In this document: positions 1 through 10,183 of the stretch, piece after piece | How positions within the stretch are numbered: position 1 is the stretch's first letter | How the letters are laid out: each line of letters begins with the position of its first letter | DNA from: Agmasoma carcini (nom. nud.) | Taxonomy: Eukaryota > Microsporidia > Thelohaniidae | NCBI GenBank assembly: GCA_029232285.1 | Contig: JAOXFI010000017.1 | Location: 1-64,000, forward strand | Length of the DNA stretch: 64,000 bases | Direction of reading: 5' to 3' | Made by a program: the position numbers and the translations under genes | Notes under the pieces: generated by a model | What the model saw: the letters and a program-made list of their open reading frames with translations, nothing else | What the model was told of the DNA's origin: nothing | Database searches by the model: none

Positions 1-298
1 CGGTCATGTCGGTCATGTCGGTCATGTCGGTCATGTCGGTCATGTCGGTCATGTCGGTCATGTCGGTCATGTCGGTCTTAGTCAGGTCATGGTCAGTCTT
101 AGTCAGGTCATGGTCAGGTTAGTCAGTCATGGTCAGGTTAGTCAGTCATGGTCAGGTTAGTCAGTCATGGTCAGGTTAGTCAGTCATGGTCATATCAGTC
201 TTAGTCAGGTCATGGTCAGTCTTAGTCAGGTCATGGTCAGTCTTAGTCATGTCAGTCATGGTCATATCAGTCATGGTCAGTCTTAGTCAAGTCAGTCA
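1..298. repeat. GGTCA-rich minisatellite (9-bp and 19-21-bp units)
   Basis: The array begins with about eight perfect copies of a 9-bp unit, CGGTCATGT. It then passes into longer units built from GGTCA, GTCAGTC and TTAGTCAG, including four copies of a 19-bp unit (GGTCAGGTTAGTCAGTCAT). It runs to within 30 bp of the next start codon and probably extends beyond the left edge of the window. Confidence 0.95.
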
Positions 299-324
299 AT
301 AAAATTTTTACCATAAAAAACTAA

Positions 325-1149
325 ATGTTTCAAATTCATTTATCAAAAGATGATGTGTTCTACAGTGGAATATTGATAAAAATTAAGTGTAATTACATAG
401 AAATATTTCCTAATGTAGTATTTGAATATTCTAATTATAAAATTGAAGGTGGTTTTATATTTTTTGATGGTTTTAAGTGTTCTTGTGATAGTAAGACATA
501 TTCATATATTAAGTGTGTATTAGACAATGAAGAACCTAAGGAGGGCTACGAGTCTCTTATTGATTTTAATTTATTGCTTGAATCTGATCAAAAGCTATTC
601 CTTACTACGTACTTTCCTAGGTTGAATGATATTTGTATAAAAAATGATATAAAGATTAATTATGATAATTTTAATGATTTTATGGAGAAGATTCTGTTAT
701 GTTCCTCCAATAATTACTTCTGTAACTTATATTACTTGTCTGATATCATGTCTATACTCAGATTCAATATTGATACTGAAGCAAGATACTTATTAAGTGA
801 ATTTTATGATAGAATATTTCTTAATTTGATTGAATTTGATTATTGTAAATTATCTGAGAAAAATTTATATTATTTTGGAGAGTTTTTAAAGAATGAAGAC
901 TCGTATGGAAACAAAGATATTTATTATTTGATTGGTAAGTTGTTTAATAAGATAGAAAATGTTGAACCATTTCAATGTTTAATAAATTCAATATTAAGTG
1001 TTAATGATTATAGAACAAGAGAAATTATAAAAACACATAAAGAGGAGATTGACAGAGTATTGAAAATTAAAGGAAATAAAAGTTTTGAAATTTTTAAAGA
1101 AAAATTTGAAATTAATTTAAGAAAATTTAAGGAAAATAAAAATTATTAA
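325..1149 (+). CDS. hypothetical protein, 274 aa
   Basis: I do not recognise the family. The protein is rich in Asn, Ile, Phe, Tyr and Lys. It has a beta-rich N-terminal third with several cysteines (residues about 45-65) and an alpha-helical remainder ending in a Lys/Asn-rich tail. No signal peptide or membrane segment is evident. An AAAATTTTTACC signal at 301-312, 13 bp before the ATG, matches the signal in front of the recognised genes here and argues that the gene is real. It sits directly after the minisatellite at the left edge and is followed by transposon-rich DNA, so it may be lineage-specific. Function is unknown. Confidence 0.7.
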   Translation: MFQIHLSKDDVFYSGILIKIKCNYIEIFPNVVFEYSNYKIEGGFIFFDGFKCSCDSKTYSYIKCVLDNEEPKEGYESLIDFNLLLESDQKLFLTTYFPRLNDICIKNDIKINYDNFNDFMEKILLCSSNNYFCNLYYLSDIMSILRFNIDTEARYLLSEFYDRIFLNLIEFDYCKLSEKNLYYFGEFLKNEDSYGNKDIYYLIGKLFNKIENVEPFQCLINSILSVNDYRTREIIKTHKEEIDRVLKIKGNKSFEIFKEKFEINLRKFKENKNY

Positions 1150-1170
1150 AAATTATAAAAAATTATAAAT

Positions 1171-1240
1171 TTCGTTATATTTTAAATATTGGATCGTTAT
1201 ATTTCAATTATTGGATCGTTATATTTCAATTATTGTATTG
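1171..1240. repeat. 22-bp tandem repeat, 2-3 copies
   Basis: The unit is roughly TTGGATCGTTATATTTCAAT followed by TA. The first copies are near-perfect and the last is degenerate. It lies just after the stop codon of the 274-aa gene. Confidence 0.7.
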
Positions 1241-1659
1241 TATTTTTATAAATAAAATCATTTTAAATTATGTTTAAGACTTCAATTTCGATCGTTACAC
1301 TCATATGAAAATTTAAGGAATTTTCGATTTAATTCAAAAATTATGTTTTTTATCTAAAATACAAAACAATGTATGTCAAGGATCTGTAGAGAATATATTT
1401 TAACATGAAATTTGATTATTCTATATTTAAAAAATGTATATTTAAAATCTTTAGAGAAAAAAAATATTTTTTATTTATTTAATACTTCTTGTTCAACCAT
1501 CTTTGAATATACGAGATTTAAAAATTAAATTTTATGAAAAAATAAATCATAGACTTAATAATACAAAAATCTTTTAATATGATTTCTAGACCAAGTAGGG
1601 TTGGCATAACAATAAATATTTATGTTTTTATAGCTATAAACTATTATAGGGCACAGAAT

Positions 1660-1835
1660 TGTTAGAATATCAGAAATTATGATAATGTCAGAAATTATGA
1701 TAATATCAGAAATTATGAGAATGACAGAAATTATGATAATGTCAGAAATTATGAGAATATCAGAAATTGTGATAATGACAGAAATTGTGAGAATGTTAGA
1801 AATTGTGAGAATGTTAGAAATTGTGATAATGTCAG
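1660..1835. repeat. 18-bp tandem repeat, about 10 copies
   Basis: The unit is GTCAGAAATTATGATAAT with scattered substitutions (TAT to TGT, GATAAT to GAGAAT). Because the period is a multiple of three, two forward frames stay open through the array, reading as a 6-residue repeat (VRNYDN-like or SEIMIM-like). No gene-like context surrounds it, so I treat it as non-coding. Confidence 0.85.
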
Positions 1836-2640
1836 AGTGTGCCTTACTGAAATAAAAAACATGTTTTCACTGAGAAAGGTGTAAAATTCATGTTTTTATA
1901 TTTGATAATTATTCAATTGAGTTTTAAATTCTATTAAAAATATTTGTATGTGGTCAACATAGGAATGAAGTTGACCTTATCTTCTGAATCTTTAACAGAA
2001 TCACTTGTAAACATTATAATCTCTTTATGAGAAAATCAAAAATATGATTTTTTTTAAATTTGATTGCAATATTTTTAAAAAAGATAGAAATATATATCCA
2101 CATAGTATAACATGAATGTATATATTTTAATAAAATCATAACTTTCTTAACAATTTGACCAAATCATTGTTCATTTTTGCTTGTAATGGAACATTGACTA
2201 AATAACAGTAAATAAAAATAAAGGCTATAATAATTATATCTGTTGTGAACAGAATTATGGTTGATCATAATTCTAAGAAAATTATTTAATATTTAAAAAC
2301 GATACCCTTATAGAAGGAATGGTGCAAGACAATAGACCACAGTTGGCAGACACATAAATAAATCCTTTAGTGCAACATTTTACAAATACTCAGTTATATT
2401 TGGGTTCCGATAATATCAATATTACATTATTTACTTTTATAAGTCAATTGCAACAACGGATCATATCTATTTTTAAAAAATCACCTACAATGATCACAGA
2501 AATTGAATTTGAGATGAAAATACACCAAGTTTGATAAACATGAGTTAAATTTATTAAAACGTATTTATATTTGCAATAAAAAAATAATGGGTATGTATGA
2601 GTAGATTTAAGTATTAATTATGGTGCTTATTATTAAACAT
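1836..2640. other. AT-rich stretch without a recognisable gene
   Basis: No credible ORF or upstream signal is visible. It precedes the Merlin relic at 3.0 kb and may include older transposon debris, but I could not read any protein motif in it. Confidence 0.5.
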
Positions 2641-2815
2641 GATTAATACTCTTGATTAATACTCTTGATTAATACTTTTGATTAATACTTTTGATTAATA
2701 CTTTTGATCAATACTTTTGATTAATACTTTTGATTAATACTTTTGATTAATACTTTTGATTAATACTTTTGATCAATACTTTTGATTAATACTTTTGATC
2801 AATATTCTTGATTTT
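2641..2815. repeat. 13-bp tandem repeat, about 13 copies
   Basis: The unit is GATTAATACTTTT, with early copies ending CTCTT and several copies reading GATCAATACTTTT. The TTAA/TCAA variant is scattered among copies rather than blocked. Confidence 0.9.
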
Positions 2816-3004
2816 TCAATAGCTTTTTTAAAATTGGTATTACGTTGCTAAACTATAAATGTATAAATCATCAAAGAGATCACCTTCAAATAAGAGTATA
2901 TGCAGTTATTCTTTATAAGAAGAAAACCACTCTAATTACAATATAATTATGAATCAAGTAGCTGGGGTGTTATCTTAATATAATTTAATCATGGAACGAT
3001 ATGT

Positions 3005-3195
3005 CATAAGTTTGAGTTCGTAAATCAGTTTTCTGAGATTAATACACAAGTAGTTGAATCGTTTTATAATAAGTTAAAGCTTGGAATTAAACAAAACAAG
3101 GGGAAAATATTGAAAAGGTCGGTAATTTCTGAATAATTTTCTAATTTAAAAAACAAAGATTCATTAATTGATGCCTATTTAAAATTATTTAGTTA
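3005..3195 (+). pseudogene. Merlin transposase relic (C-terminal part)
   Basis: Reading from CAT at 3005 gives a stretch beginning HKFEFVNQ, followed by INTQVVESFYNKLK and then a Lys-rich tail before a stop. This matches the end of IS1595/ISXO2-like (Merlin) transposases, where the conserved pattern is FVxPxxGxHTQxxESxWxxxK and the E is catalytic. The upstream half of the protein is not recognisable, so this is an old, truncated copy. Confidence 0.7.
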
Positions 3196-3349
3196 GTTTT
3201 TTTGGAAACCTTCACTTTTGATTTATAACTCTTCGTGTATTTTAAAAGATTTTTCAATGTTTCATAAAATAAGTGAAATTTAAAGAATTGTAATATTAGT
3301 TTATAAATTATCAATTGGTTTTGTAATTATAATAATATATAAAGTTTAA

Positions 3350-3465
3350 GTTTAGTATTTTAGTATTTTATATTTTATATTTTATATTTTAGTATTTTAG
3401 TATTTTATATTTTAGTATTTTATTTTTTATATTTTATATTTTAGTATTTTAGTATTTTATTTCTA
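3350..3465. repeat. low-complexity TATTTTAG/TATTTTATA repeat
   Basis: Irregular tandem repetition of 5-bp and 10-bp units (TATTTTAGTA, TATTTTATAT). No coding or structural signal was seen. Confidence 0.85.
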
Positions 3466-3966
3466 AATCAACACACCCTTTTTCTTTAAATATCAAAAAT
3501 TAGAATTTTTTGTTCAGTTAAGGTAATTTATATTTAATTTTTATCATTGTTAACTGTACCAAGTATATAAAATATTATACTTATAAGCTTTGATTAAATT
3601 TTATCCAATGGTAAACTTCAAGGAGAACCAAGTATGGTTCCACTTATATAGGGTTGACAAAAAATGGAAAGGTTATTATAACTGTACCAGTGCATATAGG
3701 TGATAAATTCTTTTTTAAAACATAATACCATCTAGATCTAAATGAATTTATAAAATACCAAAAACATCAATAAATTTAGAAAAAATCAGATAAACATATC
3801 TATCAATAGAATACACGGCATATTTAAATGGTTCAGAAGGCCTGTTTTAATTAATGATCAAAATTATAGAAAAGATTTCGTTAATTACATCAAATAAAAT
3901 CAAAAAATAGTAAGTAGGGTTTAAATATAGATATTAGTTCATATAATGTTAGATATTAGATGAATC

Positions 3967-4203
3967 GTGGATGTGTTTGTATACGTAAGCCTATTCTTCA
4001 GAAAAATGTTATGGATAGGTTTAAATTGGCACAAAAGCAGATTTTTTTACAATAACAGCACGTGGTATGAAATTTTATGGAATGATGAATCATCATTTAA
4101 ATTATTTATGAACAAAGAAAGTAAAATTATAATGTTGAAGGTGTTTTTATCTGCAGGAGTTGGTAATTTTTGTTTTAATATAAGGAAAAATGGTGCTGTT
4201 TAA
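3967..4203 (+). pseudogene. mariner transposase fragment, N-side of the insertion
   Basis: A 78-aa open stretch carries the WxDES block and a GVGN-type sequence of Tc1/mariner transposases. It runs off into the inserted Merlin element after about 4191, so its last few codons belong to the invader. It is not a gene. Confidence 0.85.
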
Positions 4204-5501
4204 ATATGTGATCTCAGATAATATTTTTGTGTATATGTTTATAGTAAAAATATTTATTTGTAAGATACAATTATAATAAATATTTTATAGTTTATAGTTT
4301 AATCGTTTTTTAATATTTCTGTATAGATAAAAAGTATTCGAATATTATATGTATCCTATGACTAAATAATAACAAACATTGATTATAAATTAATATAAGC
4401 AAATTTATGAAAGCAACTGAATTTTATAATATTATTACTGACAAAGTCAAAACAGGAGGCATGGTCTAATAGATGAAGTAAAAATAAAAAAAGATGGAAA
4501 TGTTATGTTTACATTGAGGCGTAGAAATAGAAACTGTCAAATCTATTGCTCTAATAATATAGTAAAATACAATTTTATTTTTTTTGAATATATATGATAT
4601 AAGAACATCAAAATTGACAATTTATCAAATAATAGAATTGACTTTTTACTTTACCATATAGAACGGTAGAACAATAAACTGATAGAATTGGTGGCACTAT
4701 TTGCAATTGGTTCAAAATATTTAGTAAAGTTTTGCTCTGAAATGATATCAATTACAAATAGGATGTTAGGTACTATAGAACATTCTGTTTAAAATATTTC
4801 GTAAGTTTCGCTCTGAAATGATATCAATTACAAATAGGATGTTAGGTACTACAGAACACCTTGTTCAAATAGACGAATCTGAGTTTGTAGGAGAAGGAAA
4901 AGGTAATAAGGGTCGCTTATTACTGGACGATGAACCAGCAGCTTGATTGATCCTAAAGAAACATAATAAATAATAGGAATTTTGGCTCAATTATAGAAGA
5001 TGATTGTAGGTTTTTATGTTAAAAAGAGATAGGGCAACTTTAATACCTGTTATACAAAGAGAAGTGAAAGAACGATCAGTAATATTTTCAGAAGAATAGC
5101 GAAATTATTCGAATCTTAATTTTGTGCATTACACCATCAATCATCAAACTAAACATGTCGATTCTCTGACTAGTGCATATACTCAATCCATAGAAAGATC
5201 TTATTTAGATAGTAAAATCAAAATACTAAAAAATCAGAGGTATAACACCTAATATATTTCAGTCTCATCAAGATTTTATATGTTAAAAGAGATCTAAGAG
5301 GCGTCATAGTGATATTTTCATTGCTTTTCTTCAAGATATAAAGGAATTAAACCAATAAAAATCGATTTCAAAACAATTTTATATATAAAATTTTAGATAT
5401 TAAATTCTATTGTAAGCTATAATTGATCTAAAATATCCAGAAATACATAAACCCGTCTATATTATTAATATTCTATTGGGATTACATATCCAAACACCAC
5501 C
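4192..5501 (+). mobile_element. Merlin (IS1595/ISXO2-like) DNA transposon, 1310 bp
   Basis: Terminal inverted repeats are visible. The left end starts GGTGCTGTTTAAATATGTGA. The reverse complement of the right end starts GGTGGTGTTTGGATATGTAA. The flanks carry a near-perfect target duplication, GGAAAAAT (4184-4191) and GGAAAAT (5502-5508), as expected for the 8-9-bp duplications of Merlin. Inside are decayed transposase blocks: a basic CRxxx-type region (LRRRNRNCQIYC), the first Asp block (LVQIDESEF, about 4860-4885), and a C-terminal HYTINHQ...AYTQSIERSY block. Stops and frameshifts show it is dead. Confidence 0.85.
4720..4860. repeat. internal tandem duplication in the Merlin element, about 66 bp
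   Basis: Two near-identical copies run in tandem, each containing GCTCTGAAATGATATCAATT and AGGATGTTAGGTACTA. The duplication lies just before the IDES block of the transposase and would disrupt its spacing. Confidence 0.85.
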
Positions 5502-6030
5502 GGAAAATGGATAAATACAAATATATTGAATTTTTAACCAATAATTCTTTTTGTATGAATTAAACCTCGAAGATTATGTTTTTCAACAAGATAATAACCC
5601 TAAACATAATCAAAGCATGTTCAAGAATTCTTTAGATCAGAGGGGTTAAAAACTTAATTGACTGACCAATCACCAGATTTAAATTCTAATTAAGCATCTT
5701 TGGTTTTTTTGAATTAAAAGGCAGGTTTTTAAAGCCATAAATATTGTTGAATTTTAACGAATTAAAACGTATTTGGTATAGCACACCAATTGATATTTAC
5801 AAAAACTTTGTTAGAAGCTGAATAAAAGGTTCAAAGTTTGATTTTAGCGAAAGGTTGTCATTTTTATAATTTAATTTTATTTTCAGAATTTTTTGCCATA
5901 TTATTTAATATTATTTGATTAATTTACATTGTCACAAAAAATGATCAATTGCGTTATATAATATTTAACTAGGAAAATTCAGTTTAAAATTGCACTGTTA
6001 GAGTCATGATAGTTTTTCTGTTTTTTTATT

Positions 6031-7343
6031 TTATCATATTTAGCCATCTATTACATTTTGTTAAATGCATTGGGTTGGCCCATCCCTCAGAACATGTGTT
6101 ATTTTTCAAGAATTCATTCTGTTTTAGCTAGTTTATGACCAGAAAATATTCTTATATCAATAAAGGTATTATCACAATTATAAAACATACATTTATCATA
6201 ATATATTTTAAAATAAGTATAATCCAAAACTATAATTTTCATCATTATTTTTAAATTAAATCTAAATTAACCCCAACTGAACAATAGGTACCCTCAATAA
6301 ACCTGGAATGTCTATTGTTAAGTATATCCAAAATTATGTTATATTAATTTCAATATTTAAACTTATGATTAAATTACAATTTCAAAATATAAAAAACTTG
6401 ACATCCACAAAAACACTTATGACCTTTTCCCAAAATAAAATTATTATTATAAAATTGTTTGTTTACACTATTTGATAAGATCGAAACCATCAGGTTATTC
6501 CGTTCGAGATATTGTTAAAATGCAACCTTAAATAGATTTAAAGTGTAAGAATTCAAAAGAAGACCCCACACCAGCAACGAAACTATTAAATCAGTTTAAA
6601 AACATATTTTTAGGTCTGATAAGTAAAAAAAATTTAAAATTAAGCGTATTTAAACGTAAATTTAGAAAGATTCATTATATTGAAATAGTAATCAATAATT
6701 TGAACGAGAGTGTACAAAATCTTAATTTATCTTATAAAGCCATATAAATATGTTAACGTATGGGGTCTTAAACATATTAGCATACTATATTAGATTGTCA
6801 ATATCAAAATCTTTACTTAAACTCTATAGATCATCTATGGATAAATTTTAAGCAAAATTCAAAAAATCTGGTATTTGATGAAGAAAGAAAACAATAAGAA
6901 TGGTATAGTAGGAAATTGGCAAGCGATTCTGTAAAATATCAGCTGATTTTATATATTAAAGAAATAAATTGGTAAAGAGTTGTCATACATCATATTAATC
7001 TAATCTGTACTATTTTTAACAAAATTGTGATCTGTCATAATTTTTATATATTGCTTTATAAGAAATATAAAAATATGATTATTATAAACATTTATTTTAT
7101 CACTTCTTATATATAAATTTAAGATGTCCATTTTTATTGAAATAACAACAAATTTTACTTATTATACAATGTAAACATTGAAATATGACATGATCAATTA
7201 TGAAAGACCATTTGCTTTAAAATTAATATATAAATATGACTTAGAAATTATAAAATTTATTATATTTAAAATATTGCTAAAATATATCAATTTTTTAATT
7301 CATAAAATATTTTTTTTTCTTCAGTTGTAAAATTTTTTATATT
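6031..7343. other. gene-poor region with possible transposase debris
   Basis: No intact gene is seen. Around 6480-6540 a stretch reads like a Tc1-type helix-turn-helix (PSGYSVRDIVK). At about 6820-6860 another reads LNSIDHLWINFK, reminiscent of the LNPIEHLW block before the last catalytic residue. The fragments are too decayed to bound an element. The last 200 bp are very AT-rich and lead into the promoter of the WD-repeat gene. Confidence 0.4.
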
Positions 7344-8468
7344 ATGGAAAGCAATCCTATAGAAGTAAGCACACATAATATTTGGTTCCATATAGAAGGT
7401 CCTATACTATCTAACACTCACTATAAAGACTTCATGGCCACATCTGGACGTGATAAATCTATAAGACTTTGGAAAATACACTTTAACCCATTTTCCTACG
7501 GAAGAAATGTATATAAAAGATCTCAAAATTCATCAATACAATTTGAACTACTGAAGGAGTTCAACGACTTTAAAACAGGCGTTAACTGCGTACGCTTCAA
7601 TAAAAACTTACTTGCTGCCTGTTCGGATGGTGGTAAAATCATAATATACAAAAACCTAAAACCAACCATCATTAGACATGCAGATGAGGAGGATGCAATT
7701 GATATGGTTTGGTATAAAAATTATTTATTCATAGCCTTCTTTTCTGGTACTGTTGAAATATATCAAATTGACGAATCTGAATTTATAGAAGGTGATCTTG
7801 ACTACATGGAATTTCTTAAAAACACAAAAAATCCTACAGCAGAAACCAAAAATGAAGAAAATACAACAAATGAGCAGGAAAACAACATTCAAACCAAGAG
7901 AATCAAGCCAACCTTCACACCATTTCCAGAATCAAATTCTTTAAAATTTAAATCAATTTTAGCTAAAAAAATTCATAATAAAGAAATTCAAGGAATATCT
8001 TTTAATGAAAAGTATAAAATTTTGGCAACCTTTGGATGCGGCTCAGCCATAAAATTACATCATTTCGAAAATAATAAGCTTAAATATGTCTCAGAAATAG
8101 GAAAAAATATAAAAATAGATTCTAAATATTCACCATTTAAAAGAATCGTATTTGATGATACATCACTCTATGCATTCACTGATGATAACAAACTATCTGT
8201 AATAAGCTATCCCTATAGAGAGTCTCACTTATGTAGAACATTTGGCCCTTTTAAGAATTCAGTCCTTAAGGTTGAATTTGGTGATGATAAAATGTTTGTA
8301 CTGACGTGCAGCTGTATTTATATATTTAAAGATGATAAAATGATATGCTGTATTAAAGATGCAACATATATGCAAATAACAGATAGTTTCTTCTACAATA
8401 ATACATTATTTGTAAGTTCTATGGATGGTTTTATACATACCATCAGATTTAAAAATATAATAAATTAA
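7344..8468 (+). CDS. CAC2: WD40 protein, CAF-1 p60 subunit (Cac2/CHAF1B-like), 374 aa
   Basis: A seven-bladed WD40 propeller. The N-terminus (PIEVSTHNIWFH, then ATSGRDKSIRLWKI at about 32-45) follows the CAF-1 p60 pattern of an early His and an LxTxGxDxxIRxWK blade. Next come VNCVRFNKNLLAACSDGG, EDAIDMVW and EIQGISFNEKYKILATFGC. These correspond to the VxxVRFSP, EDVYDxxW and FVQGVxWDP blocks of the family. The last blade (SSMDGFIHTIRF) resembles the family SSTDGxxxxxxF end. In fungi this subunit helps deposit histones H3-H4 behind the replication fork. The acidic C-terminal tail of longer homologues is absent, and blades three and four are linked by a Thr/Asn/Glu-rich insert (about 165-190). 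HIR1 is the main alternative. Confidence 0.7.
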   Translation: MESNPIEVSTHNIWFHIEGPILSNTHYKDFMATSGRDKSIRLWKIHFNPFSYGRNVYKRSQNSSIQFELLKEFNDFKTGVNCVRFNKNLLAACSDGGKIIIYKNLKPTIIRHADEEDAIDMVWYKNYLFIAFFSGTVEIYQIDESEFIEGDLDYMEFLKNTKNPTAETKNEENTTNEQENNIQTKRIKPTFTPFPESNSLKFKSILAKKIHNKEIQGISFNEKYKILATFGCGSAIKLHHFENNKLKYVSEIGKNIKIDSKYSPFKRIVFDDTSLYAFTDDNKLSVISYPYRESHLCRTFGPFKNSVLKVEFGDDKMFVLTCSCIYIFKDDKMICCIKDATYMQITDSFFYNNTLFVSSMDGFIHTIRFKNIIN

Positions 8469-8586
8469 TACTGTTGATTTTTTAATAAATGCTAATATTT
8501 TAACCATTGAATATAACAATATAATTAAATTATACTTGGAAGATAGTTAATATTATATTTATTATTATGTTGAATATATAGTTCAA

Positions 8587-8668
8587 GGTACAGTGGCCGA
8601 GTGGTTATGGCGGTAGTCTAGAAAACTATTGGGTTCCGCCCTCGCAGGTTCGAATCCTGCCTGTATCG
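8587..8668 (+). tRNA. tRNA-Ser (anticodon AGA)
   Basis: This is a type II tRNA with a long variable arm. The acceptor stem GGTACAG (8587-8593) pairs with CTGTATC (8661-8667). The anticodon stem GTAGT/ACTAT closes the loop CTAGAAA with anticodon AGA at 8620-8622. The T arm is GCAGG-TTCGAAT-CCTGC. The discriminator base is G and CCA is not encoded. A T-run follows immediately, fitting Pol III termination. Confidence 0.95.
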
Positions 8669-8676
8669 TTTTTACA
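8669..8676 (+). terminator. Pol III terminator T-run after tRNA-Ser
   Basis: A run of T follows the discriminator base directly, the expected Pol III stop signal. Confidence 0.6.
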
Positions 8677-8801
8677 AATTTTTAAAAATTTTTTTGATTT
8701 AAATTTTATTTTATTCATTTCCATTACAATTTATAATTTTTTTCAATAGAAATATTTTAAATATTTAAATTTTTCTAAAAAAATATATAAACGATTCTTA
8801 A

Positions 8802-9884
8802 ATGGGAGTGCCAGAGAAAATAGCTGAAATAAAAGCAGAAATTGCAAGAACACAGAAAAACAAGAAGACTGAATATCATTTGGGCTTGCTTAAGGCTAAA
8901 TTGGCTAAGCTTAGGGTTGAAATGAACTCTCCTAAGCAGACAAACAGCAAACTACCAGCCTTTGAAGTTAAAAAAAGTGGTAACGCACGTATTGCCCTAA
9001 TAGGTTTTCCTAGTGTTGGTAAGTCTACACTACTATCAAAAATTACTACAACTAAAAGTAAAGTTGCAGAACATGAATTTACTACTTTGGATTGTATTTC
9101 TGGTATGCTTTATTATAAAGGTGCTTCAATTCAAATACTTGATCTTCCCGGAATAATATCTGGAGCTGCTTCTAACAAAGGAAGGGGTAAGCAAATCATA
9201 TCCACTGCCAGAACTGCTGATCTAATAATAATGATGTTAGATTATAGAAGACCTGTCGATCTAGGGATATTAACTAATGAATTATATGAAATGGGTATAA
9301 GATTGAATAAAAAGAGGCCTAATGCTAGCCTACAAACAGGAACAGGTCAGCAGGTGAATATTAGCTGTAATCTTACCAAAATGACAGAAAGTACTGTAAG
9401 AGCAATACTTAATGAATATAAATTACATAACTGCAGCTTATCGATCAGAGAGGATATTGATGAAGATGATCTTATTGATGTTATTTCTAATCAAGCTGTA
9501 TATGTTAAATGTATGTATTGTTATAATAAAATAGATGAACTATCAAAGGAAGATTTCTTAGAGGTTGCTAATGATGATAAGAATGTTGTGATTAGTTGTC
9601 ATAATGATTGGAATTTAGAGGGGTTGTTGGAAAGTATTTGGGAGGAATTAGATTTGGTTAGAATTTATACTAAGAAGAAGAGTGATCAACCTAACTTTGA
9701 TGAGCCTATGATTCTTAAGAAAGGTTCGACTATTAAGGATTTGTGTAATAATGTGCATGTTGAATTTTATTTAGGGTTTAAGCATGCGTACGTGTGGGGA
9801 TTGAGTGCTAGACATTCGCCTCAAAAGGTAGGTCTTGCTCATGTTCTAGAAGAAGAGGATGTTGTTCAACTTTTTATGAAATAA
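8802..9884 (+). CDS. RBG2: developmentally regulated GTP-binding protein DRG2/Rbg2, 360 aa
   Basis: An OBG-type GTPase that in yeast associates with translating ribosomes through a Gir2-type partner. The basic helical N-terminus (IARTQKNKKTEYHLGLLKAK, residues 14-33) is a DRG hallmark. The P-loop GFPSVGKST is at 68-76, the EFTTL effector region at 92-96, DLPG at 114-117 and NKID at 242-245. A TGS domain fills the C-terminus and ends KVGLAHVLEEEDVVQLF. Several blocks (YHLGLLKAKLAK, ALIGFPSVGKST, ADLIIMMLD, VVISC) are closer to DRG2/Rbg2 than DRG1/Rbg1. Length matches the family. The gene follows the tRNA-Ser and converges with the Tpa1-like gene. Confidence 0.92.
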   Translation: MGVPEKIAEIKAEIARTQKNKKTEYHLGLLKAKLAKLRVEMNSPKQTNSKLPAFEVKKSGNARIALIGFPSVGKSTLLSKITTTKSKVAEHEFTTLDCISGMLYYKGASIQILDLPGIISGAASNKGRGKQIISTARTADLIIMMLDYRRPVDLGILTNELYEMGIRLNKKRPNASLQTGTGQQVNISCNLTKMTESTVRAILNEYKLHNCSLSIREDIDEDDLIDVISNQAVYVKCMYCYNKIDELSKEDFLEVANDDKNVVISCHNDWNLEGLLESIWEELDLVRIYTKKKSDQPNFDEPMILKKGSTIKDLCNNVHVEFYLGFKHAYVWGLSARHSPQKVGLAHVLEEEDVVQLFMK

Positions 9885-10183
9885 AAAGATTTTTTGATGG
9901 TTTTTAATATTTGATAATAGAATTTATTTATATTTGATAAAGGTTAGTTAGTATAGGATTTCTCTTTCCAATTGCAAATTTTACATATCAACCGGTAAAT
10001 ATATTTTTCGTTATTTCGTATCTATTTGTATATTTTTATACCAAATAATAAATTAAAAGTTTACATGTAGATATGAATTATTTACAATTCGATGGAGAAA
10101 CCCTATAATATAAAAAGAAAAAAATAATCACATTCCTATTAATGACCTTTACTTATAATTTAAAAACACTATATTAAATAATT

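Larger units (their letters stand above)
3649..6030 (+). mobile_element. degenerate mariner-type element split by a Merlin insertion
   Basis: The left end reads TAGGGTTG after a TA dinucleotide and contains CTGTACCAGTGCAT, matching the terminal repeat of the intact-ended copy at 36.3 kb. The matching right end (TGCACTGTTAGAGTCATGAT, about 5991-6010) is eroded outward, so the right boundary is approximate. Transposase fragments flank the inserted Merlin. Left of it are ILWNDESSFKLF (the first catalytic Asp block) and SAGVGN. Right of it are DKYKYIEFL, FQQDNNPKHN (second Asp block), a SPDLN-like block, and a tail reading ELKRIWYSTPID. Many frameshifts and stops make it inactive. Confidence 0.85.

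Noticed and set aside
1..298. Possible CRISPR-like array or telomeric repeat
   Set aside because: Units are contiguous without spacers and vary in length, and the sequence does not resemble known telomere repeats; it is a minisatellite in a eukaryotic genome.
6480..6980. Possible fourth Tc1/mariner relic
   Set aside because: Two short suggestive motifs were read, but frames are broken, ends were not found and the motifs are too weak to bound an element.
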